Shown: positions 1 through 9,883 of the stretch, piece after piece
Layout of the letters: each line of letters starts with the position of its first letter
How positions within the stretch are numbered: the first letter of the stretch is position 1
Assembly: GCA_030849075.1 (NCBI GenBank)
Contig: JASAOO010003117.1
Location: 1-23,250, forward strand
Reading direction: 5' to 3'
From: Zelonia costaricensis
Taxonomy: Eukaryota > Euglenozoa > Kinetoplastea > Trypanosomatida > Trypanosomatidae
DNA length: 23,250 nt
Program-made: the position numbers and the translations under genes
Notes under the pieces: generated by a model
Databases searched by the model: none
Told to the model about the DNA's origin: nothing
The model's input: only the letters and a program-made list of their open reading frames with translations

Positions 1-2730
1 CCACCCTTCTCTTCTCCTGGTTCCTTCGCCTGCCGCCCCCTCCCTATCCCCCCCCAACACACACACGTGCCGCTTGCTGTGCATTCTCCTTCAGGACTGG
101 GACACCCCGCTCCTGGCTGTGGAGTTGTGTTTGCGTGGGCTGTTGTTGTCGCTGTGCTCCCTCCTCTCTGTCTTTTTTTTTTCTCCCTCTCCCTCTTCCT
201 TCCCTTCACGCACCTTGTGTGTGTGTGGTGTGCCTTCTCTCGTTGCGCGGTCTTGACCTTTCCCCGCTCCCTCACTTCTTGTCCTCGACGCCGTCTCTCC
301 TACACGCCGTGGACTTACCCCCTCACCCGCCCCCCACTCTTTTCTCGCCCAAACACCCCAAACCGACTCAAGACGCACTACTCCTGCCTTCCTTTTTTTT
401 CTTTGGTTTTCTTCGCGTTTGTGTGTGTGTGTCGACGCCCTCTCTGCCTGCTCCCCTCGACGCAGCTGCTCCTTTTTTTTTTCCTTTCCTGGAGTTGCTC
501 ACCTGCCAATCGAGAAGCAGGAGCAGCAACAGCGGTGACACCAACAGTAGTAGAGCGGAGCAGATACAGTGAGGCCCTCCTCCAAAAACTCTAAAGAGAA
601 GATCAGGAGATAGGGCTCTTTCTGCTCCTCACAGCTTTCTTCCCCCTTTTCAGTTCGCGGACAACGCCCCCGCCCTTCTCTGCAAGGATTGTCCTGAGGA
701 AAGGAAGTGCCGCCGCTGCTGCCGCCGCCGCCGCCCTTCCCCTCAAACGTGGCATTCTCCTCTTCGTTCTCCTCTTTCTCTCTCTCCTTTTTGTGTTTGT
801 GTGTGTGCGCGTGTGTCTTCTCGCGCCGTCCAGCGTCTCGCATTCGGCTCTTACATCAACTGCGAAACCCGTAAGGGAAGGGAGTCTGAAGAAAGCTCTG
901 TAGAGGAGGGGAAACGCAAAGAACAGGGACGCGCGTCTCCAGCGCCAGAGAAACAAGCGAAGCGAATACGACGACGTGGCGCGCTACGAGAAGTTCACGA
1001 AAAGAGCAAGGGTAGGACACTGAACGTGAGGAGTTGCAAGTATCAGACGCGTAGGACTCTGCTCGGTGGCGCACTCAGACCCCGGCTGCCACCCTCACGT
1101 CACCCCCCCGCCCCCTCCCTTTTCCCCCTCGCTCCCTTCTTTTTTTCTTGTCCGCTGTGTTTGCCTTGAAGAGAGGCCCGACGTCTTCGTTCTTTTGCCT
1201 GCGCACTCTCCCCAGAAGGATCGTGAGGGCCTTACTGCAGACGCGCAAACAAGCAAACACACGCCCTTGCACCCACACGAAAAAAAAAAAAAAAGAAGAT
1301 AAAGTGTTGGATTGTGTGCTGCGACTGAGCCGTTCTCACTCCCACTTCCTCTTTTTATCTATATAGAGCTGGTCATCGAGACTTGCTAAGTGGGCATAGA
1401 GAAAGGCGGTGCGTTCCTCTTTTTTTTTTTTGCCTTCGCTTCCGCCTCTGCTTGCCTCTTCGACTTTCTCATTTCTTGTGCTTCTCCCTTTTCTTTGCTT
1501 TTACTTGTAAAAAAATCTTGATTGGGCCATCTTCCGGTTTCATCATTTCTCTGTTGTTGTTTGGTTTTCTGTCCTGTTCTCGGTGCTGACGTCTTCTGTT
1601 TTCTTTTTCTCTTGTGTACACGTTAGCATTGTTGTGCTCTGTCGTTGTGTGCCAGGGTTGGGTGTCGTCGCTGCCGCTGAGATTCTACTGTGTTGTGCTT
1701 ATCTTTGCCTCCTGTTTACGCGCGTGTGTCTTCGTGGGATTTTGCTGGCTCGTCTTTTCTTCCCTTTTTTTTTCTCACCCTGTCCCTCGCTCTGCCTGTG
1801 CGACCACTTCACCGTCACCACCACCCCTTTCGATCTCCACCCCCCCCTCCACCCCGGTGCGAGGCCTAGGTTCGTGCACGTGTGTGCGTGCGTGCGTGCG
1901 TCTGCGTCGATTGACTCGCTTTGTTTCGTGAGCTGACGCAAAGACGCGCAGCAAGCACCTGCAAACCGCTCGCTTTCCCCTCGTATTCTTTTTTTCCCCC
2001 TTTGGTCCCGCTTTGTTTTCTCTGTGTGTGTGACCTGCGATCTCCCCGGACCCGGCCTTCTCTTTTCCCCCCTCCCCTCCTCCGCCTCGCGCCGTTCTTC
2101 TGTTTTCTTCTCCCACGTGTCGGACACTTCGAAACTGCGTCGGCTGCAGCCGCCATCGCAAACTCCTCTCTCCCTTTTTCCTTGTCGGTGTTTCCTTTTT
2201 CCTGTCTTTCCCTCGCACGCGCGTTCCCCACTTGTTTGTCGTTCTTGCCCCGAGCCACCGCTTCTTGGTTCGCGTTTGACATCGGCTCTCAACTTGACTC
2301 TTGAGGGGTTTCCTCCTCTTTGTTGGTGCGGGGATATCTTATTTTTTTTTTCTGGTTCATTTGCGAGGGTTTCTATTTCAGCTCACGTGCGCCTAGTTTT
2401 GCGTTTGCTACCGTTATTGTTGTGTTCTTCTTTTTCTGTGTGTGTGTGTGTGCTCCCTCGTCTCGCTGGTGCGACACCGTCGACTGCTACCGCGCTCTGA
2501 TCCCCAGTCTTCCCCTTCGCGTTTTCTCTTCCACCTTCTCTAAAAAGAAGAAAACAGAAAAGGAGGCCATTCGCCGCGCACGTGAATCACCCGTGAAGGC
2601 CACCGTCGAGTCTGCAACGAAGCCGTGCAAGCTCTTCCCGTGTTAGCGGCTCCGTCGCGCCCCGCCGCCTCCCTCCTTCAGTGCTTCGCTTCTTTGCCTC
2701 CGTTCTCCCTTCTTCTCCCGGCGTCTTCCT

Positions 2731-2745
2731 CCCCCCCCCCCCCCC
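2731..2745 (+). repeat. Homopolymer C15
   Basis: Fifteen consecutive C in pyrimidine-rich spacer. It is one of four C runs of 13-15 in the window, all outside genes. Such runs are error-prone in sequencing and length may be approximate. Confidence 0.9.
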
Positions 2746-3433
2746 ACCCTCCACCCCTGCACCCCTGCATCGTGACTCCGCGTTTGCAGGGTCTTCCAGC
2801 TCCGTCGCAACAGCCCTCCCCCTCCCCTCTGCACGGCGTCTTTTCCGGTTGCCGCGTGCGTCTTTTTTTTTCTCCGTGTGTGTGAGTGTGCTGCTCTGCT
2901 ATATTGCAACTCGCGCGCGTCAGTGTTTGTGTGGCTGTGTGTGTGTGTGCGTGTGCTTGCGTGCGCTTTCGTGCGCCAAGGAGTCGCTTGTGCGTTGCTG
3001 ACCCGCACGTGCTTGTCTCGCTGCCCCCCCCCTCTCTGTCTCTCCCTGTTGCGCTTCGTTTTTTTTTGTTGTTGTTGTCCTCTGTCGTCGCCGTGCTCCT
3101 TCCCTGCTCCTTCGCACGTGCGCCTACGCTCAGTCCTGAAGGCGCGTCTGACCTCGCTTTCTATTTCCACCCCCCTTTTCACACCATCGGCGCGAGAACA
3201 CAGCTGCCCTAAACCCGCGCGTGTGTGGGTGTGCGTGTGCGTGTGCGTGCCGTTGTTTCTTCGCACCGTCATCATCGTCCTCGTATCCGCCTCTCACGAT
3301 CTCTTTACTTGCCTTGTGCTCATTCTGTTTTCTTTTCCCTTTTCCGCTACCTGACTGTTTCTTGTGTAGTTCCTTCCGCTTAGACTGCCTCCTCGGAAGT
3401 TATCTTTTTGCTCTAATTGTGTGTTTGCGTGAG

Positions 3434-3462
3434 TTTGTGTGTGTGTGTGTGTTTGTGTGTGC
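3434..3462 (+). repeat. Imperfect (TG)n microsatellite
   Basis: TG repeat with single-base interruptions, in the non-coding region upstream of the first gene. Similar imperfect TG tracts occur at about 2926-2966 and 3221-3248 and give the Cys/Val-rich spurious frames of this region. Confidence 0.85.
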
Positions 3463-3898
3463 TTGCACGTTCCTCCTATTGGGTCATAGTCCTCCCCCAC
3501 TTTTTTCACCTTGGCCCCCACCCCTCGTTTTCCCTTTTGTTGTGTTGTTGGCCAGGCTGCGTGTCGGTGTGTCAGTGTGTTTGTCTGCACACTCATCTTT
3601 TTTTGGTTTTCAGTACCCGGTGCTGTCGCCGCCTCTATTCCGCTCGACCATATCCCCCACGGTGTTTTCCCCTCCCCCCCCACGCCTTGCTCGAGAGCGA
3701 GTGTACGGCCTTTTTTGTTGTTGTTGTTGCGCAGTGTGGCTGCGGCGTGCTCGCTTCTTCCTCCCCGGGCCCACCCTTCCCATCACCCCCCTCGCTCTCC
3801 CTCTCTCTCCATCTTTCCCGTCACCCTGCTGCTTCCACACGAACCCCACTTCTCGCTCGTGCGAAGCCTGTCCATCGTTCAAACACACAAACACACAC

Positions 3899-3942
3899 AC
3901 ACACACGCACATCAACACACGCGTTGTTGTGTGCGTGCGTGT
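3899..3942 (+). other. CA/TG stem-loop before the first gene's splice signal
   Basis: The 5' arm 3905-3917 pairs with 3925-3936, giving twelve base pairs with one bulged T at 3912 and a seven-base loop at 3918-3924. Outside this, 3904 pairs with 3937, 3903/3938 mismatch, and 3899-3902 pair with 3939-3942. The hairpin abuts a pyrimidine tract at about 3941-3963. Seen directly in the sequence; any role in splicing is inference. Confidence 0.5.
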
Positions 3943-4110
3943 TTCTTTTCTTCTCCTTTCTCATCGGGTGTTCATCGACGTCTTTTGTCCGCACTCGTCT
4001 CACGTGCGCCCCTCCGTGCCCTTCCGTGCGTGTGCGTGTGTGTGTTTGTCTGTCTGCCTTGTGGCTTCTGCACACGACGCCGCCGGCTGCGCATCACCGC
4101 TGCTCCTTTC

Positions 4111-4120
4111 GAGGCTGCAG
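4111..4120 (+). promoter_or_regulatory. Predicted spliced-leader acceptor for the gene at 4284
   Basis: After the pyrimidine tract at about 3941-3963 there is no AG dinucleotide until 4112-4113, followed by CAG at 4118-4120. From about 3866 to 4111 the + strand has no AG at all, so these are the first usable acceptors. Use of 4120 would give a 5' untranslated region of 163 nt in which the ATG at 4284 is the first ATG. This supports both the acceptor and the chosen start. The long distance from the main tract to the AG is a weakness, although a short CTCCTTTC tract lies immediately upstream. Confidence 0.45.
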
Positions 4121-4283
4121 CTCTAACCGACGCGTAACGCCTCTGAGTAAACAAACAAAACGAATAAATTCAAAGCACCAGCGGAGTTGATCGCACTTTT
4201 CAAGCAGAAAACAAAAGAGCGGAAGAAGGCGACAATTTTTCTTTCTTTCTTTTCGTGTTCGCGCCGGTGCACGCACCGCCGCC

Positions 4284-7200
4284 ATGAGCACGTCCGTGTC
4301 CGAGGCCAACACGACGAAGACGGAGTCCACCACCGTCGCCGGCCGCTCTGCGCCAGCGGGTGGACAACGAAGCCAGCTAGTGCCCCCTCCGCCGAGCGCG
4401 GGCAGCACGACGGCACACGCCTCGCACGAGTACGCGCCGGCCTCCTTCGCGACGCGCCGAAAGGCCGACCCGAGTCCAGCAGGTACTTTCTTTTCCCGAG
4501 CCATGAAGCCGCTCTCCGCAGCGGGCCGCGGGGATGGCGAGCCGGGCCACGCGCGCGACGGCGGCACCGCGCGTACGTCCCCAGCCACACGGGACGCAAC
4601 GGCGCCGGCCGCGTACGTGCCGATGGGTCTCCGCCAGCACTCTCCCCACGGCGGCGGCGGTGGCGGCGACTGCGACGACATCAGCGGGGGCAGGGGCGCG
4701 GGTGGCAACTTGCAGCGCCCAAGCCGGGCGCGCACCACCACCGCTGGTGGCGCGGGAGTGGAGTCGGAGTCGGAGGAGGCGTCACTGCAGCGTGGGGACG
4801 CTGTGGCCCGCGCACGGCGGGTGTGCCGTGGCACGCCAAACATGCGCTCCCTTTCCCCTCAGCTGTCCAGCTCCCAGCAGCAGCATCAACAGCAACAGCA
4901 GCACCACACGGGGTCGCCGTGCTTCATGGGCGCCGGCGGCTCTTCCGCCGCATCTCCATTGCTCCACGCGCAGTCCCGCCCGGGCCGGCGGCACGGCTCG
5001 AACCACCTCGAGTCCTCGCTGGGCAGCATCAGTCAGATGGGCAGCCTCACGCTGAACGGGAGCAACCACGCTCTGCAGACGGCCGGCAGCGGTGGGTTAG
5101 GGCGACGCCGGCACAGCGCCACAAGCAACAGCAACCCCGTCGGCGACAGCGCCTCCCCCAACTCGCGGCACCTCCAACCACCGGCCAACCACAGCCGCGT
5201 CAATCTGTTCGTGCGCGACCTGCCGCAAGACCTCAACGAGGACAAGCTGCGCGGAATGTTCAGTCCTTTCGGCGAGATTGTGAACTCGGCCATCATGCGC
5301 AACATCCACACGGGCGTCAGTCTCGGCACGGCCTTTGTGCGCTTCGCGAAGCACGAGGAGGCGCTGCGGGCGATGGAGTCCTTTGCGGGGGGCCGCGCCG
5401 TGGCGGGTTCGAAGCGGGTCACGGTGCAGTGGGCCCGCCGGGAGCACGACAAGGCCCCCGCTGGCGACGAGCGTCGTAAGATGCGGAAGCTGTTCATTCG
5501 CAACGTGCCCAAGGACGTCACGCAGGAGATGTTGACGGCCCTCTTCAGCCAGTACGGCCCGGTGAAGTCCGTCAGCACGCACCGCGACACCGCGGCCGCC
5601 AACGCCGTCTCGCAGCCGAGCGGTGCGGCCGCGGAGGCCGCCGACGGGCCTGCCGCGCACGACGCCGGCAACCCCGAGGACCGTCGCATTGCCTTCGTCA
5701 CCTTCGACATGGAGGGCGTCGCGGAGCAGGCGACAGCGGCGGTGCACAACACGATGCCCTTCGCGTCCTGCCAGGGCATTCCCCTCATGGTGAAGCTCGC
5801 CGAGGACACTCCGGTGCGGCACACCGCCGTGACGGCGGGGGGCGGCAGCAGCAGCAGCAACCTCCTGCACGGCAGCCCCGCCCACGGCGGCCACCTCAAC
5901 GCCACCGACGGCGGCGGCAGTGGGATGGGGGGCAGCGGCGTGCACGGGACGCACCTCATGGGCCTCGGCAGCGCTGCGGGGATGTCGTCGCACATGGGCG
6001 TGAACCCGACGCTGAGCTGGTCGGACGCCCCTGTAGCAGACTACCTCGCCACCCCAGTCGCCTCCCCACCTGCGGCGCAGCTGCACGCCCCGGCCCCGGC
6101 TTGCCGGGCGGTGCCGCTGCCCTGGAGCGGCTCCTCACGGGCCCTCTCCCGTAACACCGCGGGCGGCGCTGCGGCGGCGGCGACGGCGGCGCCTGCTCTC
6201 ACGCCCCCTCGCACGTTCGGGGCCATGATGAGCAGCGCGGCCTCCCCCAGCGGGTCGCCGCCGTACGCAGGGCTTACCCCCATGCAAAGCGGCTCGACGC
6301 TGCTGCCCTTCGCGGCAGCCGCCGCTGCTGCAGCTGCCGCTGCTGCTGGTACACCGTGCACGGTGCCGCGCTCGCGTGTGAGTGACGGTGCCGGCGCCGG
6401 GGCTGGGGCCGCGGCCTTTCAGACACCTGCCTGCGCGCCTGGGGCGGGGGCGTCTGGCGAGGCCCCGCTTGACATCTCCCAAACCCCCGGCAGCCTCGGG
6501 CTCGGCGTGCCTGCGAGTGGGCACTACGGCGCGCAGGGGATGGGCTGCGGCCCCCCCGACTTCTTGAACCCCGGCGTTGTCGGCTCCAACGGAATGGGAC
6601 CGGACTACCTGGGCCTGAGCGCGAACGGCGCCGGGGCGGGGATGACTGGCACCGGCCTCGGCGGCGGCGCCTTCCCGACGTCCTTGTATGAGAACCCTGA
6701 CTTCTACGCGATGCTGCAGCAGTACGGCAGCATCCTGTCGCTGTCGGCTGCCGCGGCGGCGGGAAGGGACGGGCGGGAGGGCAGCGTGAGCGGCCGCAGC
6801 GGTGGCGGCCCAGCCTCCCTGTCGCGCTTCCCTCCCGCGCCGGACGCCTCGGCGCCGAGCGAGGGCCGCCACGTGAGCCCCGCCCCACCCATGCCGGCGT
6901 CCGCATCAATCTCGGCGGCGACGCCGTCACTGCAGGCCCCGCCGTCGCAGGCGGCCAAAGCGCTGACGGTGCCTCAGCCACGCTCTGGTGCTCTCGCACA
7001 GCAGCAGCAGCAGCAGCAGCAGCAGAACCCCGCAACAGCGGCGGAGGTCACGGCGGCCCGCTCCGCGGCGGTGGCCGCTGCAGCCTTGTCGCCGTCGTCG
7101 ACATCGCGTCTCGTCCCGCAGCCACGCAGTAACACGGCGTCGTCGGCCGCGGTGCCGCTGAGTCGGTCCGCTGCTGCTGCGGCAGCAGCTGCTGCGAATG

Positions 7201-9035
7201 CCGGCACCTCTCGACCCATCAACTCGACCAACACGCCCCAGTCCGAGAGCGGCGCGCCCTTCTCGGTAACCTCGGCAACCTCGCCGGCCGCCGCACCGGC
7301 GCAGCATCACCAGCACCGCATATCCCGCGTCCCCGCGACGAGCGCCGTCAGCGCCTCCTTCAGCGGCGCCGGCAAGTACGGCAGCGGCGGCAGTGGCGGT
7401 GGTACCGGTGGCGGCAACGGCGTCTTCGCCACGGCGGTGCCGCGTAGCATGGCAATGTCGATGGACGGCGGCGCCCTCGGCGGCGCGGCGAGCTTGCGCC
7501 ACGGTCCCCGTGCCACCTCGGCGTGCTCGCCCGCGCCGCCGACGCGGAGCAGCGATGCCGCGACGGCCCCGTCCCTCAGCCTCGCGACCAACCACGACGG
7601 GCAGGTGTCTGCCAGCATCAGCGGCGGCGGCTTTGCGGCCTTCACCCTCACGAACCCACACGCAGGAGGCGCGAACACCCCGAGCAGCCAGGGCCTGTTC
7701 AGTGCCGCGCCGGCGTCGGGCAGCATGCTGTCGGCGCAGCGTCGCACGGCTGGTCCGCCTGCAATGCCGGTGAGTCTGCCGTTGCCCCCGCCAAGTCGGC
7801 GCTCCTCAGCTCCGCAGATCCCGCCGCCGCCGTCCTTCTCCGTGTCAGGGGCGCAGCCCACCGCGGAAACGCCAGCGCCGACCTTCACAACGGCGCCGCT
7901 CATGGCGGCGGCGGCGTGCATGATGCTGCTGTCGGACGAAAGCGCCGGGGACGCGGTGGCCGACCTCGACCCGTTCGACTACGGCGTGTACACGGGTGAT
8001 GAGCTGTTCCCTGGGAAGGGCGACTTCACCACGACCTCGTTCGCAGCCGAGGTGGTGCGCGCCGTCAGCGGGGACGCCACCGGGCGGGAGACGATGAGCG
8101 CCACGAGCAGCAGCAACTGCACGGCGACGAACAACAACAGCCAAAACGCAGCGGGGACGCTGCAGCCACCGCTGCACAGTCACCCCATTTCCCCCACCGT
8201 CCGCGGCGGGAGCGCGGCGGGTACGCCGGCGTCGACCCGCGGCGTGCGGCGGCGGGCGGCGATGCTGAACGATGCGGCGCAGGACTCGGCGTCGCTTGGC
8301 GCTGGGGGGCTGCTCGACGACCAGGTGCTGTTCGAGTGGAACGGACCCGCGCCGTTCACGGGGGGCGGCTTGATGGCTGCGTCCCCACCAAGCGCTCTTG
8401 CCGCCCCCGTCCCGTCCACACCCGACGAACTCGACCGGACGGCCGCCACGCTGATGAAACTGCCGTCCACCCCGTCCGTGTCGCACACACACGGCATGCT
8501 TGCCCACCCCAACCTCCCCGCCGTGGGCTCTGTCTCGAACATGTGGGCCAACACAGGCGTCAGCGCGTACTGGGGCTCGACGCAGATGCGCGACTCGGAG
8601 CAGCTGGGCCGCGGAACGGGCGCCGACGGGACGGCGACTGCGATGGCGGGCACGCCGGGGGCGATGACGGCGGTCGGCATGCGCACAACACCGACGCCAC
8701 CGGAGCTGAGCCGGCGCAGCACGGCACGCACGTTGCCGGGCCCGTCTTCGACGCTGCTGCCTGTGGGCCGCACGACAAGGTCGGACGAAGAGGATGATGG
8801 GGACGATGAGCAGACGGGCTGGAACGCGTACCCCGACCTGGACCTCAACCTCGGCTGGCCCGCGGCTCCCAGCACAGACTCCCGCAAGACGGTCGGCGGT
8901 GGGGTGGTGGGCAGCGCGCGGGGCAGCGAGAGCAGCCACGACGTTGGTGAGCACCTGCGCTACCGCCAGCTCGGCCTCGACGGCGACAACCTCTTCAACT
9001 TTATGCCGTATGACGATCCAGGTTTTCAGATGTGA
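4284..9035 (+). CDS. Large RNA-binding protein with two RRM domains
   Basis: A 1583-residue protein expected to bind RNA and act in mRNA fate (stability, localisation or translation); targets are unknown. RRM1 spans about 305-386 with RNP2 LFVRDL at 308-313 and RNP1 LGTAFVRF at 347-354. RRM2 spans about 401-508 with RNP2 LFIRNV at 403-408 and RNP1-like RRIAFVTF at 467-474. RRM2 has an insertion of about 30 residues (437-466) before RNP1. Residues 1-300 and 510-1583 are mostly low complexity: a Q/H tract at 198-207, twelve Ala at 677-688, nine CAG-encoded Gln at 906-914 and nine Ala at 963-971, with Ser/Gly/Pro throughout. Short acidic/aromatic islands appear near 1229-1247, 1345-1358, 1501-1525 and 1558-1583. 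RRRHS at 274-278 is a plausible basophilic kinase site. The start has a good context (GCCGCCATG) and is the first ATG after the predicted splice site. It is paralogous to the protein at 16532. No signal peptide or membrane segment is seen. A precise family name is not assigned. Confidence 0.93.
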   Translation: MSTSVSEANTTKTESTTVAGRSAPAGGQRSQLVPPPPSAGSTTAHASHEYAPASFATRRKADPSPAGTFFSRAMKPLSAAGRGDGEPGHARDGGTARTSPATRDATAPAAYVPMGLRQHSPHGGGGGGDCDDISGGRGAGGNLQRPSRARTTTAGGAGVESESEEASLQRGDAVARARRVCRGTPNMRSLSPQLSSSQQQHQQQQQHHTGSPCFMGAGGSSAASPLLHAQSRPGRRHGSNHLESSLGSISQMGSLTLNGSNHALQTAGSGGLGRRRHSATSNSNPVGDSASPNSRHLQPPANHSRVNLFVRDLPQDLNEDKLRGMFSPFGEIVNSAIMRNIHTGVSLGTAFVRFAKHEEALRAMESFAGGRAVAGSKRVTVQWARREHDKAPAGDERRKMRKLFIRNVPKDVTQEMLTALFSQYGPVKSVSTHRDTAAANAVSQPSGAAAEAADGPAAHDAGNPEDRRIAFVTFDMEGVAEQATAAVHNTMPFASCQGIPLMVKLAEDTPVRHTAVTAGGGSSSSNLLHGSPAHGGHLNATDGGGSGMGGSGVHGTHLMGLGSAAGMSSHMGVNPTLSWSDAPVADYLATPVASPPAAQLHAPAPACRAVPLPWSGSSRALSRNTAGGAAAAATAAPALTPPRTFGAMMSSAASPSGSPPYAGLTPMQSGSTLLPFAAAAAAAAAAAAGTPCTVPRSRVSDGAGAGAGAAAFQTPACAPGAGASGEAPLDISQTPGSLGLGVPASGHYGAQGMGCGPPDFLNPGVVGSNGMGPDYLGLSANGAGAGMTGTGLGGGAFPTSLYENPDFYAMLQQYGSILSLSAAAAAGRDGREGSVSGRSGGGPASLSRFPPAPDASAPSEGRHVSPAPPMPASASISAATPSLQAPPSQAAKALTVPQPRSGALAQQQQQQQQQNPATAAEVTAARSAAVAAAALSPSSTSRLVPQPRSNTASSAAVPLSRSAAAAAAAAANAGTSRPINSTNTPQSESGAPFSVTSATSPAAAPAQHHQHRISRVPATSAVSASFSGAGKYGSGGSGGGTGGGNGVFATAVPRSMAMSMDGGALGGAASLRHGPRATSACSPAPPTRSSDAATAPSLSLATNHDGQVSASISGGGFAAFTLTNPHAGGANTPSSQGLFSAAPASGSMLSAQRRTAGPPAMPVSLPLPPPSRRSSAPQIPPPPSFSVSGAQPTAETPAPTFTTAPLMAAAACMMLLSDESAGDAVADLDPFDYGVYTGDELFPGKGDFTTTSFAAEVVRAVSGDATGRETMSATSSSNCTATNNNSQNAAGTLQPPLHSHPISPTVRGGSAAGTPASTRGVRRRAAMLNDAAQDSASLGAGGLLDDQVLFEWNGPAPFTGGGLMAASPPSALAAPVPSTPDELDRTAATLMKLPSTPSVSHTHGMLAHPNLPAVGSVSNMWANTGVSAYWGSTQMRDSEQLGRGTGADGTATAMAGTPGAMTAVGMRTTPTPPELSRRSTARTLPGPSSTLLPVGRTTRSDEEDDGDDEQTGWNAYPDLDLNLGWPAAPSTDSRKTVGGGVVGSARGSESSHDVGEHLRYRQLGLDGDNLFNFMPYDDPGFQM
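6999..7025 (+). repeat. Uninterrupted (CAG)9 within the large RNA-binding protein gene
   Basis: Nine pure CAG codons encode Gln 906-914. Other Gln and Ala tracts in this gene use mixed codons, so this is the one most open to replication slippage and length polymorphism between isolates. Confidence 0.95.
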
Positions 9036-9870
9036 GACGTCGGCACCTTCTCTCTCACTTTCGTTCTTGTCGTTGTTGTTGCCCTAGTGCGTGGCGAATG
9101 GAAATAGCGAAGCGAATAGCCGGCGGAGCCGTCCCGCTTGGTCTCCTGTGGTGGTGCGGTGTGTGTGAGTGTGTGTGTGCGCCTGCCGTGGCGCTGGCAT
9201 CGTTTACTTGGATCGGACACAGAGTGTCTGTGCAGCGTTGTGCATGCCATGGCTGAACAAGCTGCATGCGTTTGGGCGTATGGTTTTTTTCTTCTGTTTT
9301 CGGTGTTTTGGAGGTTCACCAATGCCCGCTGGTTGGTGCAGCATCACCTCCCCCCTTCCATGTCTCTCTCTTTATTTATCTTTGTGTACCAGCGAGGGAA
9401 AGCAATAGAGCATGCGCATGTGTTTGGTCGCCCCCCTTCTTCGCTTGCTTTCCTTTGTCGATGCCTCTTCCGCGGCGTCTCTCTCGGGAGGATGGAAGTG
9501 ATCCTAAGTTGTGTGTTATTTCTTTGTCATCTTCCCCCCTCTCTCTCTCTCATCGTTGTGGACATGACTTCACACCTACCCCCCTTCCTGATCCTTCTCC
9601 TGATCCTCCTCCTCTTCTCCTTTCCCTCGTCCCCGACTTTGCACACGTTGTGCTCTGCTCCACTTGGCACCTTGGCGGCCGTTCGCCCGTCCGCTGCATA
9701 CGCCTTGTGCACCGGTTCCGTTCTACTCTTGCTTGCGCATTTCTCTATGCGCGCTTGTGTGTGTGTCTGTGTGTGTGTGCGTGTGTTGTTTGAACTGCCC
9801 TGTTCCGTGTCTAACCGCCGTCATTGCGTGCTCAACCTGTACGTCGCGACGGCGTAGCTGCACTGATGCG

Positions 9871-9883
9871 CCCCCCCCCCCCC
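9871..9883 (+). repeat. Homopolymer C13
   Basis: Thirteen consecutive C in the 3' region of the first gene. Confidence 0.9.

Larger units (their letters stand above)
1..4110. other. Pyrimidine-rich non-coding region upstream of the first gene
   Basis: No convincing gene is present. The + strand is dominated by C/T tracts, poly-T runs and TG microsatellites. Open frames here are low-complexity chains of Cys, Phe, Leu, Ser, Pro and Val that simply translate those tracts, and their codon third positions do not show the strong G/C bias of the real genes. Short islands richer in A and G interrupt it at about 505-615, 845-1060, 1200-1300 and 2540-2645. In trypanosomatids such islands are often parts of untranslated regions rather than spacer. 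The region probably holds the 3' end and untranslated region of an upstream transcript plus intergenic spacer and the splice signal for the gene at 4284. The + strand pyrimidine bias fits left-to-right transcription. Confidence 0.75.

Noticed and set aside
3221..4126. 301-codon + strand frame upstream of the first gene
   Set aside because: Cys/Val/Pro/Ser/Phe-rich translation of TG and C/T tracts, no ATG at its beginning, no domain, and it covers the predicted splice signal.
5092..5103. Telomere-like GGGTTAGGG-type sequence
   Set aside because: A single short partial match inside a coding region, with no tandem array.
4187..5479. 430-codon + strand frame overlapping the start of the large RNA-binding protein
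   Set aside because: It has no ATG start at its beginning, is Arg/Ala/Pro-rich, and overlaps the true frame that carries RRM1.
5033..8954. Long antisense open frames opposite the large RNA-binding protein gene (for example 5033-5995, 5097-6086 and 7845-8954)
   Set aside because: They mirror a GC-rich gene whose third positions avoid A and T, which suppresses stops on the other strand. Their translations are Arg/Ala/Gly-rich with no domain, while the sense strand has clear RRMs.
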